Positions 47,036 through 54,649 of a DNA stretch of 64,000 nt are shown piece after piece. Within the stretch, counting starts at the first letter, position 1; every line of letters begins with the position of its first letter. The translations under genes were made by a program, and so were the position numbers. Below the pieces are notes generated by a model that worked only from the letters and a program-made list of their open reading frames with translations, was not told the DNA's origin and did not search any database. The DNA comes from an uncultured Oscillospiraceae bacterium (lineage in GTDB: Bacteria; Bacillota; Clostridia; Oscillospirales; Oscillospiraceae): assembly GCA_910577525.1 (NCBI GenBank), contig CAJTLI010000009.1:1-64000 (forward strand), given 5' to 3'.

Positions 47036-47803
47036 ATGGCGATCCTGGAAGTCAATCACGTGAAAAAAGTCTACTCCACCCGCTTTGGCGGACAAAAGGT
47101 GGAGGCCCTGGCGGACGTGTCCTTTCAAGTGGAACAGGGCGAATACGCCGCCATCATGGGCGAGTCCGGCTCCGGCAAAACCACCCTGCTGAACATTCTT
47201 GCGGCGCTGGATAAGCCCACCGCCGGGACGGTGCTGCTGGCTGGACGGGACCTGACCAGCCTCAAGGAAAAGGAGCTGGCCGCCTTCCGCCGGGACAACC
47301 TGGGCTTCGTGTTCCAGGACTTCAATCTGCTGGACACCTTCTCCCTGCGGGACAACATTCTCCTCCCCCTGGTGCTGGCGGGGAAGAAGTACCCGGAGAT
47401 GAAGCGGCGGCTCACCCCCCTGGCCCAGACTCTGGGCATCGAACCCCTGCTGGACAAATACCCCTATGAGGTGTCCGGCGGGCAGAAGCAGCGGTGCGCC
47501 GTGGCCCGGGCCCTCATCACCCAGCCCCAGATCGTGCTGGCAGACGAGCCCACCGGGGCGCTGGACTCCCGGGCGGCGGACGGCCTCATGGACCTGTTCG
47601 CCAAGATCAACGCCGGGGGCCAGACGGTGCTGATGGTCACTCACTCCACCGCCGCCGCCAGCCGGGCGGGCCGGGTGCTGTTCATCCGGGACGGCCGGGT
47701 GTACCATCAGCTCTTCCGGGAAAACCGCTCCGACGGGCAGATGTACCGCCTCATCACTGAGACGCTGACCCGGCTGGCCGACGGAGGTGAGCGCCTTGCG
47801 TAA
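47036..47803 (+). CDS. ABC transporter ATP-binding protein (BceA/MacB-like)
   Basis: 255 aa: Walker A GESGSGKTT (about 40-48), Q-loop FVFQDFNLLDT, signature VSGGQKQRCAVARAL, Walker B IVLADEPTGALDS. The Q-loop sequence and the partner permease fit the peptide-antibiotic (BceAB) type rather than lipoprotein release. The ATG has CGGAGG ahead. Overlaps the permease gene, so the two are coupled. Confidence 0.93.
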   Translation: MAILEVNHVKKVYSTRFGGQKVEALADVSFQVEQGEYAAIMGESGSGKTTLLNILAALDKPTAGTVLLAGRDLTSLKEKELAAFRRDNLGFVFQDFNLLDTFSLRDNILLPLVLAGKKYPEMKRRLTPLAQTLGIEPLLDKYPYEVSGGQKQRCAVARALITQPQIVLADEPTGALDSRAADGLMDLFAKINAGGQTVLMVTHSTAAASRAGRVLFIRDGRVYHQLFRENRSDGQMYRLITETLTRLADGGERLA

Positions 47804-49826
47804 CGGACTGTACCCCAAGCTGGCAGCTCAGGGGATGCGGCAGAACCGCCGGTTCTTCGTCCCCTACCTGCTGGCTCTGGCGGGGCTCACCGCCGCCTTC
47901 TACGTCATGTCCGCCCTGTGCGCCGACCCCGGCGTGCTGAATATGCGGGGCTTTGCCTATGTGCAGGTGATGATGGGGATCGGCATGTTCGTGGCGGGGG
48001 TGCTGTCCGCTGTCCTGCTGCTGTACATCAACAGCTTTCTGATGAAGCAGCGCAAAAAGGAGCTGGGCCTGTACAACATTCTGGGGATGGGCAAGGGGAA
48101 CATCGCCCTGATCCAGTGCTGGGAGAGCCTGTACACCGCCATCCTCGGAATTGGCGGCGGGCTGGTTCTGGGCGTGATTTTTCACAAAATCGCCACCGTT
48201 GCCCTGGTCTCCCTGCTGAAGTTCTCCATCCCCTTCTCCTCCTCCCTCTCCCTGGCCTCCATGGCGTCCACCGCCCTGTTTTTTGGGGTCCTGCTGGCGC
48301 TGGCTCTGTTTCTGAACCTATTCCGGGTGCGGGTGTCCAACCCCATCGAGCTGCTCCACGGCGGCGCTGTGGGGGAAAAGGAGCCCAAAACCCGCTGGCT
48401 GCTGGCCGCCGTCGGAGCCCTATGCCTGGGCGCCGGCTACTTCATCGCCGTCACCACCAAGGACCCGGCCCTGGCCATGGCCTTCTACTTCCTGGCGGTC
48501 ATCCTGGTCATCACCGGCACCTACTGCCTGTTCACCGCCGGGAGCATCGCCCTGTTGAAACTGCTGCGGAAAAACAAGGGCTTCTACTACCAGACCGGCC
48601 ACTTCATCGGCGTGTCCGGCATGCTCTACCGGATGAAGCGCAACGCCGTGGGGCTGGCCAACATCTGCATCCTGTCCACCATGGTGATGGTGATGATCTC
48701 GGGCACCCTGGCCCTCTACCTGGGTCAGGGAGAGCTCATTGCCGCCCAGTACCCCGCCAGCCTCAATATGACCATCGGCTTCGACCCGACGGAGCAGGCC
48801 CCCGACCTGGAGGGATCAAAAAAATTGGTGGAGGACTTCGCCGCCGAGCATGACGTCCCCGTCTCCGGCCTGAACGCGGGGCAGTACCTGCAATTCGGCG
48901 GCAGCGAGACCCGGGAGGGTTATCCCTTCCCCGACTCTGTGCCCGGCTTCCTCACCGCCAGCAGCAGCGACAACACCCTCAACCGCACCTTCTTTGTCCT
49001 CACCGCCGCCGATTACGCGGGGCTGTCCGGCCAGCCCGCCCCCGCCATCGCCCCCGGCCAGATGGCGCTGTGCGGCGCGGGGCCGGAGTGGGATTCCTAT
49101 GGCTTCTCCAATGAAGAGGGCGACGGCCTGACCTTTTCCGCCGCCCCGTCCCTCCCCGCCCTGCCGGTGCTGTCCACCACCAATAACATGACGGAGCCGG
49201 TGTGCCTTGTGGTGGCGGACGAGAGCCAGCGCACCGCCCTGCGGGATCTGGTCCAGTACAATTTCACCGCCCGGGCGCTGGTGCTGGCGGAGCTGGACTG
49301 CTCCACCGAGGAGGAACTGGCCCTGGTGGACGCCTGGTCGGACAAAACCGTCTCCGACGAGTCCTTCTTTGACGGCACCGGCACCTGGGAATACTGGCGG
49401 GTGGACTCCCGGGCCGAGATGGCGGTGGACGGCTACGCCATGGCGGGGGGCTTCCTCTTCCTGGGCATCATCCTGGGGATTATCTTCCTCATGGCCACGG
49501 TGCTGATCATCTACTACAAGCAGGTATCCGAGGGCTATGAGGACCAAAGCCGGTTCGAGATCATGCGCAAGGTAGGGCTGAGCCAGCGGCAGGTGAAGTC
49601 CTCCATCCGGGGTCAGGTGCTCATCGTGTTCTTCCTGCCCATCGCCGTGGCCGCCGTCCATATCCTCTTCGACTTCAATCTGGTGGCCCGGATGCTCACC
49701 ATGTTCGGCGTGCGCAATGTGCTGACCGTGGCGCTGTGCACCGCCGGGACGCTGCTGGCCTTTCTGGCGGTGTACGCCGGGGTGTATCTGCTCACCGCCC
49801 GCACCTATTACAAAATCGTCCGCTGA
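47796..49826 (+). CDS. FtsX-like ABC transporter permease (BceB-like)
   Basis: About 676 aa from the TTG at 47796, which has GGAGG 8 bases ahead; the GTG at 47787 is too close to that site. Ten hydrophobic segments: one near the start, three between about 55 and 170, two near 205-250, one near 285-305, then an outer domain of about 200 residues (about 315-540) and three at the C-terminus. This layout, with the large outer domain before the last three helices, is that of BceB-like permeases for bacitracin or lantibiotic resistance. Its usual two-component regulator is missing here. Confidence 0.9.
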   Translation: MRNGLYPKLAAQGMRQNRRFFVPYLLALAGLTAAFYVMSALCADPGVLNMRGFAYVQVMMGIGMFVAGVLSAVLLLYINSFLMKQRKKELGLYNILGMGKGNIALIQCWESLYTAILGIGGGLVLGVIFHKIATVALVSLLKFSIPFSSSLSLASMASTALFFGVLLALALFLNLFRVRVSNPIELLHGGAVGEKEPKTRWLLAAVGALCLGAGYFIAVTTKDPALAMAFYFLAVILVITGTYCLFTAGSIALLKLLRKNKGFYYQTGHFIGVSGMLYRMKRNAVGLANICILSTMVMVMISGTLALYLGQGELIAAQYPASLNMTIGFDPTEQAPDLEGSKKLVEDFAAEHDVPVSGLNAGQYLQFGGSETREGYPFPDSVPGFLTASSSDNTLNRTFFVLTAADYAGLSGQPAPAIAPGQMALCGAGPEWDSYGFSNEEGDGLTFSAAPSLPALPVLSTTNNMTEPVCLVVADESQRTALRDLVQYNFTARALVLAELDCSTEEELALVDAWSDKTVSDESFFDGTGTWEYWRVDSRAEMAVDGYAMAGGFLFLGIILGIIFLMATVLIIYYKQVSEGYEDQSRFEIMRKVGLSQRQVKSSIRGQVLIVFFLPIAVAAVHILFDFNLVARMLTMFGVRNVLTVALCTAGTLLAFLAVYAGVYLLTARTYYKIVR

Positions 49827-49830
49827 ACCC

Positions 49831-49865
49831 GCCTCCGCCTCCGGTCCCCCGGAGGCGGAGGTTTT
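49831..49865 (+). terminator. Terminator after the BceAB-like genes
   Basis: Stem CCTCCGCCTCCGG / CCGGAGGCGGAGG with a short loop and five T, immediately after the permease stop. Confidence 0.9.
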
Positions 49866-49917
49866 TGAACATCCCCTCCTCTTTTCTCATAGAATGGGGG
49901 CAAAGGAGGGCATGACT

Positions 49918-50496
49918 ATGAAAAACACCACCCTGCTCAGCGAGGACGCCAAAACCTACTTATGCTGCTTTTATCAGCTTCTGGACGAAATGGTCCATTG
50001 CATGACCACCGCCGGACTCACCCAGAGCATCTCCCACAATTTCATCGCACAGATGATTCCCCACCACCGGGCGGCCATCCAGATGTCCAACAACGTCCTG
50101 CGCTTTACGGAAAATCCCAGCCTCCGGCGTATCGCCCAGCGCATCATTGAGGAGCAGACCCAGAGCATCGGCCAGATGGAGGCGGCGCTGGTCCCCTGCG
50201 GCAAGCTCTCCAACCCGCAGACCGATCTGCGTCTCTATCAGAGGCGGATGGACCTCATTTACCGGGAGATGTACGCCAAAATGGGCTCCGCTCCGGAGAA
50301 TAACGCCCTGGCCGCCGTTTTTATTCGGGAGATGATCCCCCACCACTGCGGAGCCGTCCGCATGGCACAAAACGCCCTGAAATACGATGTCTGTACCGAG
50401 CTGGTCCCCATACTCCGCTCCATCATTGTCCGGCAGAGGCAGGGCGCCGCCCAAATGCGCGCTTTACTGCGGCGGATGGATTGTCAAAGGCATTAG
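49918..50496 (+). CDS. Double DUF305 protein
   Basis: 192 aa from the ATG at 49918 (GGAGG 8 bases ahead). It carries two DUF305 units, each with the Met-Ile-Pro-His-His motif: MIPHHRAAIQM (about 47-57) and MIPHHCGAVRM (about 142-152). The fold is a ferritin-like four-helix bundle; related proteins bind copper or other metals, and the His/Met clusters here fit metal binding. No signal peptide is visible, unlike many secreted DUF305 proteins. It lies alone between the transporter terminator and the glycosidase promoter. Confidence 0.83.
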   Translation: MKNTTLLSEDAKTYLCCFYQLLDEMVHCMTTAGLTQSISHNFIAQMIPHHRAAIQMSNNVLRFTENPSLRRIAQRIIEEQTQSIGQMEAALVPCGKLSNPQTDLRLYQRRMDLIYREMYAKMGSAPENNALAAVFIREMIPHHCGAVRMAQNALKYDVCTELVPILRSIIVRQRQGAAQMRALLRRMDCQRH

Positions 50497-50497
50497 C

Positions 50498-50526
50498 TTG
50501 CATATTTTTCTGTTTTCTGTTATACT
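50498..50526 (+). promoter_or_regulatory. Promoter of the GH13 gene, with a leader hairpin
   Basis: -35 TTGCAT (50498-50503) and -10 TATACT (50521-50526), 17-base spacer. The leader has a hairpin TTCGTGG (50532-50538) / CCACGAA (50548-50554) that begins near the transcription start and could be an operator. Confidence 0.7.
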
Positions 50527-50583
50527 TCTGTTTCGTGGCACCTCCGGCCACGAAGTACTTTCCAGAGAAAGGAAGTGACGCCT

Positions 50584-51894
50584 ATGTGGGCGGAACACAG
50601 TGTATTTTATCAGATTTACCCTCTGGGCTTTTGCGGCGCCCCCCGGGAGAATGACGGCGTTCTGGTCAACCGCATCCAGAAAATCGGCGGGTGGGCCGGG
50701 CATATCCAGAAATTAGGCGCGGACGCGGTATACCTCTCCCCCATCTTCGAGAGTGACCGCCACGGTTACGACACCCGGGATTACCGGACCGTCGACTGCC
50801 GCCTGGGAACCAACGAGGAGTTCGCCAAGGTGTGCGAAACCCTCCATAAGCATGACATCCGCGTGGTGCTGGACGGGGTGTTCAACCACGTGGGCCGGGG
50901 CTTCTGGGCCTTCCGGGACGTGCAGGAAAAGAAGTGGGACTCCCCCTACAAGGACTGGTTCCATATCAATTTTGACGGCAATTCCAACTACAACGACGGC
51001 TTTTGGTACGAGGGCTGGGAGGGCCACTATGAGCTGGTCAAGCTGAACCTGCGCAACCCCGCCGTGGCGGATTACCTGCTGGACTGTGTGAAATTCTGGG
51101 TGGATGAGTTCGGCATCGACGGCCTGCGGCTTGACGTGGCCTACTGCCTGGACAAGGACTTCCTGCGCCGCCTGCGCTCCTTCTGCGACGGGCTCAAGCC
51201 GGAGTTCTTCCTGGTGGGCGAGACCCTCCACGGCGACTACAACCAGTGGGTCAACGACCAGATGCTCCACTCCTGCACCAACTACGAGTGCTATAAGGGG
51301 CTGTACTCCGCCCTGAACTCCATGAACCTGTTCGAGATCGTCCACTCCCTCAAACGGCAGTACGGTCCCGAGCAGTGGACCCTGTACAAGGGCAAGCACC
51401 TGCTTTGCTTTGCGGACAACCACGACGTGACCCGGGCGGCCACTATTTTGCAGAATCCCGCCCACCTGCCCCTGATGTACGGCATTCTGTTCGGAATGCC
51501 CGGCATCCCCTGCGTGTACTACGGCAGCGAGTGGGGGGCCGAGGGCGATAAATCCCAGGGCGACGAGGCCCTGCGGCCCAGCTTTGACCGGCCGGAGTGG
51601 ACCGGGCTCACCGATACCATCGCCGCCATGGCGAAGGCCCACCGGGAGAGCGAGGCCCTGTGCTTCGGCGATTTCAAGGATCTGGTGCTCACCAACAAGC
51701 AGACCATCTTCCAGCGCCGGACGGACGGCGAGCGGGTGCTGGTGGCGGTGAACGCGGACAGTGAGCCCTACGTCGCCCATTTCGACGCCGGGTGCGGCCT
51801 AGCGGTAGACCTGATCACCGGCGAGACCCACGACTTTGGCGGCGGCAGCGAGCTGCCCCCCTACAGCGTGTTTTTCTGGAAATGTGAGCGCTGA
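50584..51894 (+). CDS. GH13 family glycosidase (alpha-amylase/maltodextrin hydrolase-like)
   Basis: 436 aa from the ATG at 50584 (AAAGGAAG ahead). GH13 regions: I in VVLDGVFNHVGRGF, II in DGLRLDVAYCLD (nucleophile Asp), III in FFLVGETLHGDY (acid/base Glu), IV in CFADNHDVTRA (third Asp). No signal peptide, so it works in the cytoplasm on short alpha-glucans. The C-terminal domain is short (about 370-436). It has its own promoter and terminator. Confidence 0.92.
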   Translation: MWAEHSVFYQIYPLGFCGAPRENDGVLVNRIQKIGGWAGHIQKLGADAVYLSPIFESDRHGYDTRDYRTVDCRLGTNEEFAKVCETLHKHDIRVVLDGVFNHVGRGFWAFRDVQEKKWDSPYKDWFHINFDGNSNYNDGFWYEGWEGHYELVKLNLRNPAVADYLLDCVKFWVDEFGIDGLRLDVAYCLDKDFLRRLRSFCDGLKPEFFLVGETLHGDYNQWVNDQMLHSCTNYECYKGLYSALNSMNLFEIVHSLKRQYGPEQWTLYKGKHLLCFADNHDVTRAATILQNPAHLPLMYGILFGMPGIPCVYYGSEWGAEGDKSQGDEALRPSFDRPEWTGLTDTIAAMAKAHRESEALCFGDFKDLVLTNKQTIFQRRTDGERVLVAVNADSEPYVAHFDAGCGLAVDLITGETHDFGGGSELPPYSVFFWKCER

Positions 51895-51912
51895 CTTCGA
51901 TCGCTATAGAAA

Positions 51913-51938
51913 GGGCCCGGGAGCAAAGCTCCCGGGCC
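51913..51938. terminator. Bidirectional terminator between GH13 gene and ribU
   Basis: Stem CCCGGGAGC / GCTCCCGGG with an AAA loop and TCTTTT after it on the plus strand, between convergent genes. Confidence 0.85.
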
Positions 51939-51957
51939 TCTTTTCCGTTCCGGCGTC

Positions 51958-52677
51958 CTACCGCATCCGCAGCAGACGCTCGATGTGCTTATAGAGCAGG
52001 AAGGTGATGACCGACACCAGCACGCCCTTGAGCAGGTTGAAGGGCACCACGGCGAAGAGCACCAGGGTGTTGACGCTGGTGATGGCGGGGTTGACGTCGG
52101 TGCCCATGGCCACGATCTTGTCGATGGGCCACTGGAACAGCGCCGCGAAGGCGGGGATCAGGTAGTAGGCGTTGAACACGCTGCCGAAGGCCGTCAGCAC
52201 CAAAGTGCCCACCCCCATGCCGATCACCGCGCTCTTCCGGGACTTCTTCGCATAGTAGATCACCGACGCGGGAAGGATGAAAGAGCAGCCCATCACGAAG
52301 TTGGACAGGTCGCCCACAAAAGCGGTGGTGGTGCCCCGCAGCAGCAGCTTCAGCAGCTCCTTCACCAGCGCGCACACCACCCCGGCCATGGGGCCCAGGG
52401 AGAAGGAGCAGATCAGCTCCGGCACGAAGCTGAAATCCAGCTCGTAGAAGCCGGGGGCGAAGGGCAGCGGGAACTCAAAGTACACCAGGATGGCGCCGAT
52501 GGCGGCGAAAATGCCGATGTAGGCCACCCGGCGGGCGGGGGACTGCTTCTCCGGCTTGAGCCACAGCTTCTCCAGCGCCATCGCCACCGCGAAGATGGCC
52601 GCGAATATGAGCAGGAATACCAGGACATACATCAGGTTTTCGCTGATGTCTTGCATCAGCTTGGTCAGGTTTGGCAT
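51958..52677 (-). CDS. ribU: Riboflavin ECF transporter S component RibU
   Basis: 239 aa integral membrane protein with six helices after an N-terminal extension of about 45 residues that holds one more hydrophobic segment (MYVLVFLLIFAAIFAVAMAL). Conserved RibU features: FPLPFAPGFYELDFSFVPEL, then GPMAGVVCALVKELLKLL and FVGDLSNFVMG. It binds riboflavin and needs the EcfA1A2T module (15149-18753) to import it. An FMN riboswitch precedes it. TTAGGAGG is its ribosome site. Confidence 0.9.
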   Translation of the reverse strand: MPNLTKLMQDISENLMYVLVFLLIFAAIFAVAMALEKLWLKPEKQSPARRVAYIGIFAAIGAILVYFEFPLPFAPGFYELDFSFVPELICSFSLGPMAGVVCALVKELLKLLLRGTTTAFVGDLSNFVMGCSFILPASVIYYAKKSRKSAVIGMGVGTLVLTAFGSVFNAYYLIPAFAALFQWPIDKIVAMGTDVNPAITSVNTLVLFAVVPFNLLKGVLVSVITFLLYKHIERLLRMR

Positions 52678-52756
52678 AAAAATACCTCCTAAGATAGTCT
52701 GAAACGCCTGAAAGCACTGTCTTCCAGGCGCGACACTACCTCAAGAGGGGTCACGC

Positions 52757-52887
52757 GTCTTCTTCCATCCGGACTTTAGGAAGCCTACCCTTCCTTTACC
52801 GTTGGTCCCGGAGTTTCACCGGGTCAGCCGCTTTCGCGGGTCGCGGACTATACCGCCAGTGGGGAATCTCACCCCGCCCTGAAGACA
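52757..52887 (-). promoter_or_regulatory. FMN riboswitch (RFN element)
   Basis: The minus strand shows the RFN core: CTTCAGGGCGGGGTG at the 5' side, GATTCCCCACTGGCGG, then the stem around GGTCCCGGAGTTTCACC complement, and GTCCGGATGGAAGAAG at the 3' side, all typical conserved blocks. It binds FMN and lowers expression of ribU when flavin is plentiful. The 80 bases between aptamer and ribU hold a CGCCTG...CAGGCG hairpin that could be the switch terminator. Confidence 0.92.
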
Positions 52888-52910
52888 ATCATTCAATTGT
52901 TCCGCTCCCT

Positions 52911-52939
52911 ATTATATGCCATTCCTCTCCGGAGCGCAA
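52911..52939 (-). promoter_or_regulatory. ribU promoter
   Basis: Minus-strand -35 TTGCGC (52934-52939) and -10 TATAAT (52911-52916), 17-base spacer, about 25 bases before the riboswitch core. Confidence 0.7.
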
Positions 52940-52994
52940 GCCCTTTTTATCGAAATTTGTCGAAAGATTTTAAAACGCATGTTCCTCTTCTGCC

Positions 52995-53023
52995 TTGACA
53001 TATCCGGGCCGGTATAGTACAAT
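52995..53023 (+). promoter_or_regulatory. Promoter of the SLOG gene
   Basis: -35 TTGACA (52995-53000) and -10 TACAAT (53018-53023), 17-base spacer, 37 bases before the ATG. Together with the ribU promoter it fills the 382-base gap 52678-53059. Confidence 0.75.
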
Positions 53024-53059
53024 TGTATCATATTCAGACAGAGAGGAGGCCGGTCCGCC

Positions 53060-53599
53060 ATGGCCATCGAGGAACAACGCACCTGCTGCTTTACCGGCCA
53101 CCGGCCGGACAAGCTGCCCTGGGGCCTGAACGAGGGCGACTCCCGCTGCGCCGCCCTGAAGGACAGCCTCCGGCGGGAGCTGAAGGGGCTGTACCGGCGG
53201 GGCTTCCGCCATTTTATCTCCGGCATGGCCATGGGCTGCGACCTCTACTTTGCCGAGGCGGCGCTGGCGCTGCGGGAGGAGTACCCGGATGTGACGGTAG
53301 AGGGAGCGGTCCCCTGCCCCACCCAGGCGGACCGGTGGCCGGAGGCCATGCGCCGCCGCTGGCGCGGTGTGCTGGACCGCTGCGATCTGGAGAGCGTAGT
53401 CCAGCAGAACTACGACCGATTCTGCATGCTCCGACGGAACCGGTATATGGTGGACCGTTCCGCCGCCGTACTGGCAGTATTCGACGGCACCCCCGGAGGC
53501 ACCCGGTACACCCTGAACTACGCCATGGACAAACAGCGGGAAATCCTCCTGCTGGACCCGGCCCGTCCCCAGGCCGGTGCTGTTCGGCTCACCCTTTGA
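53060..53599 (+). CDS. SLOG (DUF1273/YpsA-like) family protein
   Basis: 179 aa. Glycine-rich Rossmann-type features: CCFTGHRPDKLPWG near the start, FISGMAMGCDLYFAEAALAL, then the RNRYMVDRSAAVLAVFDGTPGGTRYTLNYAM end. SLOG proteins bind nucleotides or nucleotide-derived ligands. The Bacillus relative YpsA is linked to cell division and oxidative stress, but the role here is unknown. Single gene with its own promoter and a terminator. Confidence 0.86.
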   Translation: MAIEEQRTCCFTGHRPDKLPWGLNEGDSRCAALKDSLRRELKGLYRRGFRHFISGMAMGCDLYFAEAALALREEYPDVTVEGAVPCPTQADRWPEAMRRRWRGVLDRCDLESVVQQNYDRFCMLRRNRYMVDRSAAVLAVFDGTPGGTRYTLNYAMDKQREILLLDPARPQAGAVRLTL

Positions 53600-53611
53600 A
53601 CCCAGGTTTGA

Positions 53612-53642
53612 GAAAGCCCCGCCGGTGGCCGGCGGGGCTTTC
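53612..53642. terminator. Bidirectional terminator between SLOG gene and small protein gene
   Basis: Perfect 14-bp stem GAAAGCCCCGCCGG / CCGGCGGGGCTTTC with a 3-base loop, between convergent genes. Confidence 0.88.
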
Positions 53643-53644
53643 CC

Positions 53645-53827
53645 TTACATCTTCATCAGCGAGCCATTGAAGTGCTCCACAGCCTCGCCCACGGCCTTGA
53701 TGGCCTTGCCCGCCGCCCGCTGGGCGGTGCGCTTCTTGTTCTTGGGCAGCATCATCATGCCGATGGCCGCCCCCGCCGCCATGGTGGCCCCGGCAATGGG
53801 CAGCACGGCTTTTTTGTCCAGTTTCAT
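53645..53827 (-). CDS. Small protein of unknown function
   Basis: 60 aa with GAAGGAGTGATGCGAT before the ATG. A hydrophobic middle (AVLPIAGATMAAGAAIGMMML, about 7-27) is followed by a basic stretch and an amphipathic helix. It could be membrane associated. It is a real gene judging from the ribosome site and terminator; no family is recognised. Confidence 0.6.
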   Translation of the reverse strand: MKLDKKAVLPIAGATMAAGAAIGMMMLPKNKKRTAQRAAGKAIKAVGEAVEHFNGSLMKM

Positions 53828-53896
53828 ATCGCATCACTCCTTCGCCGGGTTAGTTTGCCCGTTTTCCCGGGAAAGAGCGGGATTTTCATTTGGAAA

Positions 53897-54649
53897 CTAT
53901 TTCAAAATCAGCGACACCGGGCAGTGGTCGCTGCCCTGGATCTCCGGATGGATGGCCGCCTCGCTCACCCGCTCCCCCAGCCGGTCGGACACGATAAAAT
54001 AGTCGATGCGCCAGCCCGTGTTCTTCTCCCGGGCCTTGAAGCGGTAGCTCCACCAGGAGTAGGCCCCGGTCTCCTCGGGATGGAGCAGGCGGAAGGTGTC
54101 GGTGAAGCCGGAGGACAGCAGGCGGGTCATGGCCCCCCGCTCCTCGTCGGAGAAGCCGGCGTTCCCCCGGTTGGTCTTGGGGTTTTTCAGGTCGATCTCC
54201 TGATGGGCCACGTTCAGGTCGCCGCAGTAAACCACCGGTTTGGTTTTGTCCAGACTTTTCAGATAGTCCAGCAGGTCGTCCTCCCACTCCATGCGGTAGC
54301 CGATGCGGGCCAGCTCGTTCTGGGCGTTGGGGGTGTAGCAGTCCACCAGCCAGAACTCAGGGTACTCCAGCGTGATGAGCCGCCCCTCGTGGTCGTGCTT
54401 GTCCCGATCCATGCCATAGGAGACGGACAGCGGCTCCTCCCGGGCGAAAATGGCGGTGCCGGAATACCCCTTTTTGTCCGCCGAATTCCAAAACTGATGG
54501 TAGCCGGGCAGCTCCACCTCCGCCTGGCCCCGCTCCATCTTGGTCTCCTGAAGACAGATGAACTGGGCGTCCAGCCCCAGCACAGAGTCCACAAAGCCCT
54601 TTTTCAGGCAGGCCCGCAGGCCGTTCACATTCCAGGATACAAATTTCAT
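53897..54649 (-). CDS. Exodeoxyribonuclease III (XthA/ExoA family)
   Basis: 250 aa from the ATG at 54649 (AAAGGAG ahead; the longer frame to 54694 overlaps the upstream gene). Endonuclease/exonuclease/phosphatase fold: MKFVSWNVNGLRACLKKGF, then ICLQETKM with the catalytic Glu, VYCGDLNVAH with the Asp-x-Asn, FTDTFR, YSWWSYR and the final GSDHCPV with Asp-His. It cuts at abasic sites in DNA repair. The ATG overlaps the stop of the membrane protein gene (ATGA). Confidence 0.93.
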   Translation of the reverse strand: MKFVSWNVNGLRACLKKGFVDSVLGLDAQFICLQETKMERGQAEVELPGYHQFWNSADKKGYSGTAIFAREEPLSVSYGMDRDKHDHEGRLITLEYPEFWLVDCYTPNAQNELARIGYRMEWEDDLLDYLKSLDKTKPVVYCGDLNVAHQEIDLKNPKTNRGNAGFSDEERGAMTRLLSSGFTDTFRLLHPEETGAYSWWSYRFKAREKNTGWRIDYFIVSDRLGERVSEAAIHPEIQGSDHCPVSLILK

